NCBI RefSeq assembly: GCF_016862215.1
Contig: NZ_BOMN01000152.1
Coordinates: 1 to 33,874, forward strand
Origin: Winogradskya humida
GTDB taxonomy: Bacteria > Actinomycetota > Actinomycetes > Mycobacteriales > Micromonosporaceae
Reading direction: 5' to 3'
DNA: 33,874 nucleotides
The translations under genes and the position numbers were made by a program. Numbering within the stretch: position 1 is the stretch's first letter; each line of letters opens with the position of its first letter. The notes beneath the pieces are model-generated. The model was not told the origin of the DNA. It was given only the letters and a program-made list of their open reading frames with translations, and did no database searches. Of this stretch, positions 23,068 to 31,733 are shown in pieces.

Positions 23068-24135
23068 ATGGCGGCGAAGACCACCGGGGGCAGGGGACGC
23101 GCGTCGCGGGGAAAGCCGACCTCCAGTGATGTCGCCGCGGCGGCGGGGGTGTCCCGCTCGGCTGTCTCGTTCGCGTTCAACAGGCCGGACTACATCTCCG
23201 AGGCGACCCGTGACCGGATTCTCGCCGTCGCTCAGGAGATCGGGTACGTGCCGAACACCCTGGCCAGAATGCTCAAGGCGGGGCAGACCAACGCGCTGGG
23301 TGTGCTGCTGCCGCAGAGCCTGGCCAAAATCATGGAGAACCCGTATTACGCGAGGTTCCTGATGGGGGTGGGGCAGGTCTGTGACCATGAGGGACTCACC
23401 ATGGTCCTGACGCCGCCGCTGCGCGACTCGATGCTGAAGGCGATTCCATACGCGGCGGTGGACGGCTTCATCGTCTGCGGGCTGGAGACCGATCGTGGCG
23501 AGGTGGCGGAGCTCGCCCGGCACCGGATCCCGTTCGTGCTGGTGGACAGCGACCCTCAGGAGGACGTGCCGAGCGTTGACGTCGATGACCACGGCGGCGC
23601 GCTCGCGGTGATGCGTCACCTGCTGGGGCTGGGCCACCGGCGGCTGGCCGTGCTCAGCATCGATCCGGGGCCGGACAAGGCGGTGCGGGGCTACCGGGGC
23701 CCCCTGGCCCGGCGGATGGCGGGGATCGTGGAGGCGCTTGCCGAGGTGGGTCTGACCCTTGACGACGTGGCGCTCGCCGAGGTGCCGGTGACCCGGACGG
23801 ACGGGTACCGGGCGACCAAGACGCTGATCAGGCAGGCGTCACCGACCGCGATCGTCGCACTCTCCGATGTCCTGGCATTCGGCGCGGTGGATGCGCTGCA
23901 CGATCTCGGGATCGCGGTTCCCGGCCAGGTGTCGGTCACGGGATTCGACGATCTGGTTGAGGCGGCGTGGTTGCGGCCGAGGCTGACCACAGTCCGGCAG
24001 GCGATCGCGACCAAGGGCCGTACGGCCGCCGACTTTCTGATCTCGGCGATCCGGGAAGAGGATCAGCACCCGCATCAGCTGCTGGGCACGTCGTTGATGA
24101 TCCGTGAGTCGAGCGGCCCGGTGCCGGCCGGCTGA
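23068..24135 (+). CDS. LacI-family regulator of the alpha-glucan locus (MalR-like)
   Basis: The 355-residue protein has a short basic N-terminal extension, then the helix-turn-helix SSDVAAAAGVSRSAVSFAFNRPDYISEATRDRI and hinge LARMLKAGQTNALGVLLPQ. The effector domain has VDGFIVCGLETD, HLLGLGHRRLAVLSIDPG, AIVALSDVLAFGAVDALHDLGIAVPGQVSVTGFDDL, typical of sugar-responsive repressors. The ATG at 23068 has GGGGAGGGGAG before it; the GTG at 23047 is less likely. It stands next to the pullulanase and maltodextrin-import operon, and its own operator shares CTAAC/GTTAG half-sites with the divergent pullulanase-malE region, so it is the best candidate to repress that locus. Assignment as MalR is by context. 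Confidence 0.92.
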   Translation: MAAKTTGGRGRASRGKPTSSDVAAAAGVSRSAVSFAFNRPDYISEATRDRILAVAQEIGYVPNTLARMLKAGQTNALGVLLPQSLAKIMENPYYARFLMGVGQVCDHEGLTMVLTPPLRDSMLKAIPYAAVDGFIVCGLETDRGEVAELARHRIPFVLVDSDPQEDVPSVDVDDHGGALAVMRHLLGLGHRRLAVLSIDPGPDKAVRGYRGPLARRMAGIVEALAEVGLTLDDVALAEVPVTRTDGYRATKTLIRQASPTAIVALSDVLAFGAVDALHDLGIAVPGQVSVTGFDDLVEAAWLRPRLTTVRQAIATKGRTAADFLISAIREEDQHPHQLLGTSLMIRESSGPVPAG

Positions 24136-24165
24136 CGCTGCCGCATCCGGGGCAGCGTCAGCCGG
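24128..24165. terminator. bidirectional terminator between LacI and pullulanase genes
   Basis: CCGGCTGACGCTGCC and GGCAGCGTCAGCCGG are perfect 15-bp arms with an 8-nt loop, lying between two convergent genes. The left arm includes the LacI stop codon. Confidence 0.85.
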
Positions 24166-24170
24166 TCGGA

Positions 24171-26675
24171 TCAGTTCTTCCTGAAGACCGTGGTGGCGAG
24201 CGCGTCGGCGGTGGTGTCGGTCTTGGTGACCGCCCCCGTGGCGTCGAGGACCTTGGTCCAGGAGCCGGCCGGCAGGGTGGCATTCACGCTGCTTGCGCCG
24301 GGGTTGTAGACGGCCACCGTGGTGGAGTCGAGCACGGAGGTGATCACCTGGCCGCTGACCTGGGTGCTGTGCCGGGTGTTGACGGCGTCCCAGGTGGTCA
24401 GCCGCATGCCGGGGGTGGCTTTGCGCAGCGCGATGGCCGCCTTGTAATAAGCGAAAGTGCCCGCGTTGGTGACCTTGTCGTTCCACCGGATCGCGTTGAC
24501 GTTGTCACCGGCGTTGTACGAATTCGCCGCAGTCTCGTAGTCGCCGCCCACCACCTTCGAACGCAGGAACTCGTCGCCCTCGGTGAACAGGGGGATGCCC
24601 TGCGAGGTGAGCACGATGCCGGCGGCGAAGCGGTCCATCCGGCCGGCCCGCCCGTCGGCGCCGCCGGTCACCCCGGAGTACGTGATCTTGTCCCACAGGT
24701 TCAGGTCGTCGTGCGCGGAGACGTAGTTGATCGTCTGCTCCGGGTCGTAGGCGAAGGCGGGGTTCCACAGGTCGCTCAGCACCGCCGTGCTCTTGGTCGC
24801 CAGGGGTGATCCGCGCAGGCCGGTGGTGACGGCATTCTGGTTGCCCGCGCCGCCCATGTAGCCGAGGACCTGGTCGCGGGTGCCGCCCTTGATCGCGTCC
24901 CGGTACGCGCCGTTGAAGACGCCGATGTGCCCGCCGGTCATCGACGCGGTGCTGCCGTAGCGGACGAAGTCGGCCTCGGCGGGCGGGGTGACGCCGCCCA
25001 TCCAGGGTTCGCCGTAGAGCTGCAGGTTACGGTCGGGGTAGGTGGTGTTGAGGTAGGTGCCCCAGCCGGCGACCTGGTCGTGGTGGAAGATGCCCATCAG
25101 GTCGAAGCGGAAGCCGTCGACGTGGTAGTCGCGTACCCACATCTCGAGGGAGTCGCGGATCATCCGGCTGACCATCGGCTGGCTGTCGTCGAGGGAGTTG
25201 CCGCAGCAGCCGGAGTAGTCCGTGGCGGTGTAGTACTTGCCGGTGATGCCCTGCAGGACGTCTTTGGTCGCGGTGTGGTTGTAGACCACGTCCAGGATCA
25301 CCCGGATGCCGTTGCGGTGGAACTCGTCGACCATGTCGGCGAACTCGCGCATGCGCTCCGCGGGGGCGGTGAACTGGGAGAATTGTTCCTCGGGGACGTT
25401 GTAGTTCAGCGGGTCGTAACCCCAGTTCGGAACGGTGCTGGCGAAGTCGTACGCGGGCATGATCTGGACGGTGTTGACGCCCAGTTCCTTGAGGTGGTCG
25501 ATGCCGGTCTTGGCTCCGTTGTAGGCGGTCCCGGTCTGGACCAGGCCGAGGAACTTACCGCGTTTGTCCGCGCTCACCCCGGACGTGCCGTCGATGGTGA
25601 AGTCCCGCACGCTGAGCTCGTAGATCACCGCATCCTCACGGTTCGCCAGTGGGGGTGCTGCCCGCCAGGTGCCGCTGGTCGGCGTGATCGCCGCGGGGTC
25701 CACCACGATGCCCTGGCTGGTGCCAGGGTTGACCATCCGCGCGTACGGGTCACGCACGGCTGTGCCGCCGACGGTGAACTGGTAGGCCTGGTTCTTCAGG
25801 TTTCCGGTCACACTGGCCTGGTAGACGTCGGTGTAGCCGGGCAGCGAGACACGGGTCGCCGGGTAGGTGGTCCCGCCGACGATGACCTTGACGTCGGTGT
25901 TGTCGGGTGACCAGAGCCGGAAGGTGGTGGCGGCGGCGGTGTAGGTGGCGCCGAGGGTCCCGGTGGCGGCCTCGCCTCCCGAGCCGGTGACGGTGAGCTG
26001 GTGGCTCGCGGAGTCGTACCGGATCGTCGTGGTGGACCCGGCGGTCGTGACCGTGAACGGGATGTTCGCGCCGTTCGGGCCGCCGTAGCTCTCGGCCCAG
26101 GACTGGCCGATGGTGGCCTTGACGGCCCAGGTGCCGGCTGGAATCGCGGTTGTGGTGTAGGTGTAGACGCCGTCGCCGTCGATGTCCTGCAGCCAGGTAC
26201 GCAGGCAGTCCGGTGCCCAGTCGCCGGTGCAGCCCAGCTCGCTCTGGAAGTCGCCGGCAGCCGTGACGATCCGGCTGGTGACGTCGTCGGTGATCCAGTG
26301 GGTCACCGGGTCGTACAGGAACGTGACGGCCTTGCCACCGGCCGGGACGGTGAGCGTGATGTTGCCGCCGCCCGGGGCCGCGTGAGCGCCGTAGTTCTCC
26401 GTCCAGCTCCCGTTGAGTGCGGCTTTGTAAGCCCAGGTTCCGGCGGGAACGGTGACGGTGCGCGACCACATGCCGTCGGTGCGCCGGCTGAGGTTCGACG
26501 CCGAGCAGTCGGTGGCCCAGTCACCGGCGCACCCGATCTCGCTCTGCAGGTCGCCGGCGATGGTGACCGAGGTGGTGTCGGCGGCGGCGTGCTCGGTGTA
26601 CGCGATCCCGGCGATCCCCAGGGTCAGGGCGGTTGCCGCAGTGGCAGCGGCTCGGAGGGTTCGTTGTCGGCGCAT
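24171..26675 (-). CDS. pulA: secreted type I pullulanase (GH13_14) with two X25-like modules
   Basis: The roughly 834-residue enzyme cleaves alpha-1,6 branches in pullulan, starch or glycogen outside the cell. An Arg-rich signal peptide ends near HAAADT (about residue 32). Two X25/SusE-like beta-modules follow (about 36-130 and 135-230), each with GD(L/F)QSE(I/L)GC-GDW, then a CBM48-like N-domain (TFRLWSPDNTDVKV). The GH13 catalytic part has IYELSVRDFT, VPNWGYDPLNYNVPE (the pullulanase NWGYDP signature), DVVYNHT, DGFRFDLMG (D525 nucleophile), LYGEPWMGG (E556 acid/base) and VSAHDD (H655-D656). ATG 26675 has GGAGG 5 nt upstream, so it is preferred to the ATG at 26687, which contains that site. 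It is divergent from malE. Confidence 0.94.
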   Translation of the reverse strand: MRRQRTLRAAATAATALTLGIAGIAYTEHAAADTTSVTIAGDLQSEIGCAGDWATDCSASNLSRRTDGMWSRTVTVPAGTWAYKAALNGSWTENYGAHAAPGGGNITLTVPAGGKAVTFLYDPVTHWITDDVTSRIVTAAGDFQSELGCTGDWAPDCLRTWLQDIDGDGVYTYTTTAIPAGTWAVKATIGQSWAESYGGPNGANIPFTVTTAGSTTTIRYDSASHQLTVTGSGGEAATGTLGATYTAAATTFRLWSPDNTDVKVIVGGTTYPATRVSLPGYTDVYQASVTGNLKNQAYQFTVGGTAVRDPYARMVNPGTSQGIVVDPAAITPTSGTWRAAPPLANREDAVIYELSVRDFTIDGTSGVSADKRGKFLGLVQTGTAYNGAKTGIDHLKELGVNTVQIMPAYDFASTVPNWGYDPLNYNVPEEQFSQFTAPAERMREFADMVDEFHRNGIRVILDVVYNHTATKDVLQGITGKYYTATDYSGCCGNSLDDSQPMVSRMIRDSLEMWVRDYHVDGFRFDLMGIFHHDQVAGWGTYLNTTYPDRNLQLYGEPWMGGVTPPAEADFVRYGSTASMTGGHIGVFNGAYRDAIKGGTRDQVLGYMGGAGNQNAVTTGLRGSPLATKSTAVLSDLWNPAFAYDPEQTINYVSAHDDLNLWDKITYSGVTGGADGRAGRMDRFAAGIVLTSQGIPLFTEGDEFLRSKVVGGDYETAANSYNAGDNVNAIRWNDKVTNAGTFAYYKAAIALRKATPGMRLTTWDAVNTRHSTQVSGQVITSVLDSTTVAVYNPGASSVNATLPAGSWTKVLDATGAVTKTDTTADALATTVFRKN

Positions 26676-26706
26676 GGTGGCCTCCATCGATGTCGGTGAG
26701 TACCAA

Positions 26707-26737
26707 GTATTAAGAGCGTGTTACAGAGCCGAGTCAA
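26707..26737 (-). promoter_or_regulatory. candidate promoter of the minus-strand pullulanase
   Basis: On the minus strand TTGACT (26737-26732) is followed after 19 nt by TAATAC (26712-26707). The -10 match is only fair. The distance to the ATG at 26675 is about 30 nt, enough for the GGAGG site. Confidence 0.4.
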
Positions 26738-26763
26738 TGCTTGTGCGGCGCAGTTACCAAAAC

Positions 26764-26799
26764 GTTAGCTAACTTGAGTTAGTTACTTGCTACGGTTCG
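26764..26799. promoter_or_regulatory. operator cluster in the divergent pulA-malE region
   Basis: GTTAGCTAAC (26764-26773) is a perfect palindrome and overlaps CTAACTTGAGTTAG (26769-26782), whose CTAAC/GTTAG half-sites match the LacI operator at 23008 with wider spacing. TAACTT at 26770-26775 is a possible plus-strand -10. It is followed by GTTACTTGCTACGGTTCG (26782-26799), a near copy, with one inserted base, of the 17-bp element at 16470 and 22863. Confidence 0.5.
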
Positions 26800-26855
26800 G
26801 TCGCACAGCCGGAAGACGTTCACGTTTCTGCAGGTGAATCGGTTAGGGGATGATC

Positions 26856-28133
26856 ATGAAACGCGGGATCGCAACGGTGGCCGTCATCGCATCGCTGGCA
26901 GCGCTGAGCGCATGCAGCTCCGACACCGGGTCCGGTGCCGGCTCCGTCTCCGACCCGGCCTCGGTGTCCGGCACCGTGACCTGGTGGGACACCTCCGACG
27001 CCACCACCGAGGCACCGACCTTCAAGGCGCTCGTCGCCGACTTCCAGGCGCAGCACCCGAAGATCAAGGTCAACTACGTCAACGTGCCGTTCTCCGACGC
27101 CCAGCAGAAGTTCAAGACCGCGGCCCAGGGCGGCAACGGTGCCCCAGATGTCCTGCGCTCCGACGTGGGCTGGACACCAGGCTTCGCCGAGTCCGGCTAC
27201 CTGCTCCCACTGGACGGCACCCCGGCCGTGGACAAGCCGGACGACATCCTGGCCGGACCGGCCGGTGGCACGAAGTACAACGGCAAGACCTATGGCGCGC
27301 CGCAGGTCACCGACACTCTCGGCCTGCTCTACAACAAGGAACTGTTCGCCAAGGCCGGCATCACCGAGCCGCCGGCAACGTGGGCCGAGGTCAAGACGGC
27401 AGCGCAGGCGCTCAGATCCAAGGCCGGCGCCGACGGCATCTACCTCAACCCGGACAGCTACTTCCTCCTGCCCTTCCTGTACGGCGAGGGAGCCACCCTG
27501 GCCGACGCCGCGACCAAGAAGATCACTGTCAGCTCCGCCGAGGCGGTCAGGGCCGTTGACATCGCCAAGGATCTTGTCGCTTCCGGCGCGGCCGCCAAGC
27601 CCGCGTTCACCGACGGCTACGCCAATATGCAGGCCGCTTTCAAGGACGGCAAAGTCGCGATGATCATCAACGGCCCGTGGGCGGCCGGAGACACCTACTC
27701 CGGCAAGGCGTTCACCAGCAAGGACACCCTCGGTGTCGCCGCCGTCCCGGCGGGCTCGACCGGCAAGGCCGGCGCCCCGGTCGGCGGTCACAACCTGGTG
27801 ATCTACGCCGGCACCGAGGCACCCGCCGCCGCCCAGCTGTTCGTGCAGTTCATGACGTCCGGCGAGACGCAGGCCACGGTCGCTGAGAAGAACGGCACCC
27901 TGCCGGCCCGCACTTCGGCCTACACCGCTGCGGTGACCGCGAACCCGGTGATCGCGCAGTTCCAGAAGGTGATGGACACCGCACGGCCGCGCCTGGCGAT
28001 CCCGCAGGCCAGCGATCTGTTCACGCCGCTGTCGCAGAGCTACGTGAAGATCCTTCAGGGCCAGGACACCCAGGCCGGCCTGAACGCGGCCGCGGACGAG
28101 TTCACCAAGGTGCTGCCGGGCTACACCAGGTAA
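26856..28133 (+). CDS. malE: maltodextrin ABC transporter solute-binding lipoprotein
   Basis: The 425-residue protein is exported and lipid-anchored: MKRGIATVAVIASLAALSAC has the lipobox LSAC with C20. The mature part is a family 1 solute-binding protein: GTVTWWDTSDATTEAPTFKALVADFQAQHPKIKVNYVNV, FKTAAQGGNGAPDVLRSDVGW, DTLGLLYNKELFAKAGITEPPATWAE, VAMIINGPWAAGD and GHNLVIYAGTEAPAAAQLFVQFM. The ATG at 26856 is better placed behind GGGG (26846-26849) than the ATG at 26850. It is the first gene of malE-malF-malG-GH13-pullulanase. The specificity for maltodextrin rests on the neighbouring alpha-glucosidase and pullulanases; closely related carriers of other glucosides cannot be excluded. Confidence 0.92.
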   Translation: MKRGIATVAVIASLAALSACSSDTGSGAGSVSDPASVSGTVTWWDTSDATTEAPTFKALVADFQAQHPKIKVNYVNVPFSDAQQKFKTAAQGGNGAPDVLRSDVGWTPGFAESGYLLPLDGTPAVDKPDDILAGPAGGTKYNGKTYGAPQVTDTLGLLYNKELFAKAGITEPPATWAEVKTAAQALRSKAGADGIYLNPDSYFLLPFLYGEGATLADAATKKITVSSAEAVRAVDIAKDLVASGAAAKPAFTDGYANMQAAFKDGKVAMIINGPWAAGDTYSGKAFTSKDTLGVAAVPAGSTGKAGAPVGGHNLVIYAGTEAPAAAQLFVQFMTSGETQATVAEKNGTLPARTSAYTAAVTANPVIAQFQKVMDTARPRLAIPQASDLFTPLSQSYVKILQGQDTQAGLNAAADEFTKVLPGYTR

Positions 28134-28164
28134 CGGCAACCCCACTGGAGAAAGGGGTGGCCCC

Positions 28165-29103
28165 TTGGCCACTGTCACCCGGCGGCTGGGTCGCCACTGG
28201 TACGCGTGGAGCATGGTCGCGCCGGTCGTCATCGTGCTGACCGTCCTCGTCCTCGTCCCGCTCGGCCGCGGCCTGTACCTGTCCCTGACCGACGCGAACG
28301 AGTCCACCATCGGCCGCACCATCGGGCCCAACCACATTCCGTCCACGTACGAGTTCGTCGGCCTGGACAACTACTGGCACGTCCTGTCCGGCGCGGAGGG
28401 TCACTTCTACCAGGTGCTCACCTGGACCGTCGTCTGGACGATCGCCTGCGTGGTCCTGCACTACGTGCTCGGCCTGGGGCTCGCGTTGATGCTCAACCAG
28501 CGAGCCCGGTTCCGCGCCGGCTACCGGATCATGCTGATCCTGCCCTGGGCGGTGCCGGCGTTCGTCAGCGCGTTCGCCTGGCGGCTGCTGCTCAACGGCG
28601 ACCGTGGCATCGTCAACCAGGCGCTCGCGTCCGCCGGGCTCTCCGGTGTGCAGTGGCTTGCCGACCCCCTCTGGCAGAAGGTGTCGGTCATCGCGGTCAA
28701 CGTCTGGCTCGGTGTGCCGTTCATGATGGTGGCCCTGCTCGGCGGGCTGCAGTCCATTCCCGCCGAGCAGTACGAAGCGGCGGAGATGGACGGGGCGTCG
28801 GCGTGGCAGCGCTTCACCTACGTGACACTGCCCGGGCTGCGGCCGATCAGCAGCACCGTGGTCCTGCTCGGCAGCATCTGGACGTTCAACCAGTTCCCGG
28901 TCATCTTCCTGCTGGTGGGCGGTGACGCCGGTGCCGACAGCCAGATCCTGGTCACCTATGCCTACCGGCTCGCGTTCGCCGGTGTCCGCGACTACTCGGG
29001 CGCCGCGACCTACGGCGCGCTGATCCTGCTGTTGCTGCTGGTCTTCGCCGTGGTCTACCGCCGCCGGCTGGCCGAGCAGGACAGTTCGCTGAGGAGCCGA
29101 TGA
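28165..29103 (+). CDS. malF: ABC sugar permease, MalF-like
   Basis: The 312-residue inner-membrane protein has about six membrane helices, starting with WYAWSMVAPVVIVLTVLVLVPLGRGLYLSL. The EAA loop that docks the ATPase is visible as EQYEAAEMDGASAWQRFTYVTLPGLRPI. It lacks the large extra periplasmic loop of the E. coli MalF, as is normal for Gram-positive homologues. The TTG start follows GAAAGGGG by 7 nt. It lies 31 nt after malE and overlaps malG by 4 nt (ATGA). Confidence 0.92.
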   Translation: MATVTRRLGRHWYAWSMVAPVVIVLTVLVLVPLGRGLYLSLTDANESTIGRTIGPNHIPSTYEFVGLDNYWHVLSGAEGHFYQVLTWTVVWTIACVVLHYVLGLGLALMLNQRARFRAGYRIMLILPWAVPAFVSAFAWRLLLNGDRGIVNQALASAGLSGVQWLADPLWQKVSVIAVNVWLGVPFMMVALLGGLQSIPAEQYEAAEMDGASAWQRFTYVTLPGLRPISSTVVLLGSIWTFNQFPVIFLLVGGDAGADSQILVTYAYRLAFAGVRDYSGAATYGALILLLLLVFAVVYRRRLAEQDSSLRSR

Positions 29104-30002
29104 TGAGCCTGACAGTTGTCGAACCAACCGCCGCCACCGCGACAGCGGCGCCCGTAGCCCGCCGTCGGCGGCGAGGCGATCGTTCCCGGGCGGCGTCGAT
29201 CGCCTACCACGCCGTGATGATCACCGCGAGTGCGGCGGCGATCTTCCCGGTTCTGTGGATCCTCTACATGTCGTTCGGCGACGCCGACGCATGGGCCAAC
29301 CCCGGCGAGATCCTCAGCAACCCGGTGCTGAGCAACTACGCGAACGTGCTCCGCCAGCCCGACGGCTTTCCCACCTGGCTGGCCAACTCACTGATCCTGG
29401 CGGCCGGCACCACCGTCGTCGGTGTGCTGATCGCGGCCAGCGCCGGATACGCACTGTCGCGGATGCGCTTCCCCGGGCACGGACCGCTCATGTGGAGCTT
29501 TCTGATCACGCAGATGTTCCCGGTCGCCATCCTGATCGTGCCGCTCTACAACATCCTCTCCGCGCTGCACCTGATCAACACGTACGCCGGGCTGGTGCTC
29601 ACCTACTGCACGATCTCGGTGCCGTTCTGCGCCTGGATGCTGCGCGGTTACTTCGACACCATCCCGGCCGAGATCGACGAAGCCGGCCGGCTCGACGGGC
29701 TCTCCCCGTTCGGCACCTTCTGGCGGCTCGTGGTGCCGCTCGCCAAACCCGGCCTGGCGGTCACCGCGTTCTACACCTTCCTCACGGCGTGGGGCGAGGT
29801 CGCCTACGCGACCCAGTTCATGACCACACCCGACAAGTACACCCTTGCTGTGGGCCTGCAGACCTACGTCGGGCAGTTCAAGGCCGAGTGGGGCGCCATG
29901 ACCGCCGCGTCCGTCATGATCTCGATGGTCGCCGCCGCGGTCTTCTTCCTGGTGCAGCGCCACCTGGTCTCCGGCCTGACGGCCGGCGCCGGCAAATCCT
30001 GA
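29100..30002 (+). CDS. malG: ABC sugar permease, MalG-like
   Basis: The 300-residue membrane protein has a basic cytoplasmic N-terminus (ARRRRRGDR) and six predicted helices. The EAA loop reads AEIDEAGRLDGLSPFGTFWRLVVPLAKPG. It pairs with the MalF-like subunit to form the channel. The start overlaps the malF stop as ATGATGA, with GAGGAG just upstream, giving translational coupling; a second ATG at 29103 is equally possible. No ATPase gene follows, so an MsiK-like shared ATPase encoded elsewhere is expected. Confidence 0.92.
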   Translation: MMSLTVVEPTAATATAAPVARRRRRGDRSRAASIAYHAVMITASAAAIFPVLWILYMSFGDADAWANPGEILSNPVLSNYANVLRQPDGFPTWLANSLILAAGTTVVGVLIAASAGYALSRMRFPGHGPLMWSFLITQMFPVAILIVPLYNILSALHLINTYAGLVLTYCTISVPFCAWMLRGYFDTIPAEIDEAGRLDGLSPFGTFWRLVVPLAKPGLAVTAFYTFLTAWGEVAYATQFMTTPDKYTLAVGLQTYVGQFKAEWGAMTAASVMISMVAAAVFFLVQRHLVSGLTAGAGKS

Positions 30003-30026
30003 AGGTCCCTTTTCCGTACGCACAGC

Positions 30027-30046
30027 GGCCCGTCGCCCCGCGGGCC
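30027..30046 (+). other. small hairpin between malG and the GH13 gene
   Basis: GGCCCG and CGGGCC form a 6-bp GC stem around an 8-nt loop in the 82-nt gap. It may lower read-through into the downstream enzyme genes or protect the transporter mRNA end. Weak evidence. Confidence 0.3.
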
Positions 30047-30084
30047 CCTGCCGTGCTGCCGTCGTACTACCGAAAGGTGCTCCC

Positions 30085-31716
30085 TTGTCCGAGCAGTCGA
30101 CGCCCGCGCCCGCATGGCACCGCGCCGCGGTGATCTACCAGGTGTACCCGCGCAGCTTCGCCGACTCCGACGGCGACGGCATCGGGGACCTCCGAGGGAT
30201 CCGTGGCCGCCTGCCCTACCTTCGTTCCCTCGGGGTGGACGCGGTGTGGCTGTCGCCCTTCTACGCCTCCCCGCAGGCCGACGCCGGCTACGACGTCACC
30301 GATTACCGCAGGGTCGATCCGGTCTTCGGCACCATCGATGACGCCGAGACGCTGATCGACGACGCGCACCGGCTCGGCCTGCGCATCATCGTCGACCTCG
30401 TCCCCAACCACACCTCAGAGCAGCACGACTGGTTCCAGCGAGCCGTGGCCGGCGGGCCGCATTCACCGTGGCGCAACCGGTACCACTTCCGGCCAGGGCA
30501 GGGCCCGGACGGTACGGAACCTCCGAACGACTGGGAGTCGCTGTTCGGCGGGCCGGCCTGGACCCGCCTCCCGGACGGCGAGTGGTACCTGCACCTGTTC
30601 GCCGCTGAACAGCCCGACCTGAACTGGGACCATCCCGCGGTTGCCGACGAGTTCCGCACCGTACTGCGTTTCTGGCTCGACCGCGGCGTCGACGGCTTCC
30701 GCATCGACGTCGCGCACGGCCTGGTCAAGGCCGCCGGCCTGCCCAACCGCGGCGACCACGCGCCGGCCCACCTGCTCGACATCGGGGTGTCGCCCTGCTT
30801 CGACCAGGACGGTGTCCACGACATCTACCGCAGCTGGCGGCGCATCCTCGACGAATACCCCGGCCGCCGGATCGGCGTCGCCGAGGCCTGGGCGCCGACC
30901 CTGCAACGCGTCGCCGACTACGTGCGGCCGGACGAACTGCACCAGGCGTTCAACTTCGCCTACCTTGCCACCGCCTGGGACCCGATCGCCCAACGCGAGG
31001 TCATCGACGAGTCCCTCGAAGCCGTACGGGCCGTCGGCGCCCCGGCGACCTGGGCGCTGTCCAACCACGACGTCATCCGGCACACCACCCGACTGCTGCA
31101 ACCAGGCGGCGGGGAGATCGCCGGCCGCCGGCCCGAGCCGGTCGACGAGGTCGCCGGGCTACGCCGGGCCCGCGCCGCGACGCTGCTCATGCTGGCGCTG
31201 CCGGGCTCGGCGTACCTCTTCCAGGGCGAGGAACTCGGCCTGCCCGAAGTGATCGACCTGCCCGCCGAAGCGCGCCAGGACCCGGCGTTCCACCGCGCCG
31301 CCGGGCAGGACGGCTACCGGGACGGCTGCCGCGTGCCGATCCCGTGGGAAGGCCACGAACCACCGTACGGCTTCGGCCCGCCCGGCGGACGCAGCTGGCT
31401 TCCTCAGCCGGCACTGTGGGCCACGCTCAGCGTCGCAGCCCAGCACAGCGACCCCGACTCGACACTGACCATGTACCGCCGCGCCCTGGCCCTGCGGCCC
31501 ACCTTCACCGGCGACGACCTGTGGTGGGTCGACGCCGGTGAAGGCGTGCTCGCCTTCGACCGCCCGGTGCCGGGCGGTGAGACGGTGCGGTGCACCACCA
31601 ACATGACCGGCGAACCGGTCGCCGTGAAACACCCCGGCCGGCTGCTGCTGGCCAGCGGCCCACTCGACGGGGACATGCTGCCCCCGGACACCACCGCCTG
31701 GTGGTCGGCCGGATGA
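30085..31716 (+). CDS. aglA: cytoplasmic GH13 alpha-glucosidase (oligo-1,6-glucosidase-like, subfamily GH13_30 or similar)
   Basis: The 543-residue enzyme has no signal peptide and should hydrolyse imported maltodextrins to glucose. Conserved regions are IYQVYPRSFADSDGDGIGDLRGI, DLVPNHTS, GFRIDVAHG (nucleophile D208), GVAEAWAP (acid/base E267) and LSNHDV (D329). QDGCR-type loop DGYRDGCRVPIPW and LFQGEELGLPE are also typical of alpha-glucosidases. The TTG start follows GAAAGG by 7 nt. The gene order malE-malF-malG-alpha-glucosidase matches the Streptomyces malEFG-aglA arrangement, on which the symbol is based. A trehalose- or sucrose-active relative cannot be excluded from sequence alone. Confidence 0.93.
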   Translation: MSEQSTPAPAWHRAAVIYQVYPRSFADSDGDGIGDLRGIRGRLPYLRSLGVDAVWLSPFYASPQADAGYDVTDYRRVDPVFGTIDDAETLIDDAHRLGLRIIVDLVPNHTSEQHDWFQRAVAGGPHSPWRNRYHFRPGQGPDGTEPPNDWESLFGGPAWTRLPDGEWYLHLFAAEQPDLNWDHPAVADEFRTVLRFWLDRGVDGFRIDVAHGLVKAAGLPNRGDHAPAHLLDIGVSPCFDQDGVHDIYRSWRRILDEYPGRRIGVAEAWAPTLQRVADYVRPDELHQAFNFAYLATAWDPIAQREVIDESLEAVRAVGAPATWALSNHDVIRHTTRLLQPGGGEIAGRRPEPVDEVAGLRRARAATLLMLALPGSAYLFQGEELGLPEVIDLPAEARQDPAFHRAAGQDGYRDGCRVPIPWEGHEPPYGFGPPGGRSWLPQPALWATLSVAAQHSDPDSTLTMYRRALALRPTFTGDDLWWVDAGEGVLAFDRPVPGGETVRCTTNMTGEPVAVKHPGRLLLASGPLDGDMLPPDTTAWWSAG

Positions 31717-31733
31717 CCACGAAGGGATCCCCC

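Noticed and set aside
26820..28370. Long minus-strand open frame opposite malE
   Set aside because: It mirrors the binding-protein gene in antisense, as often happens in GC-rich DNA, and has no recognisable domain.
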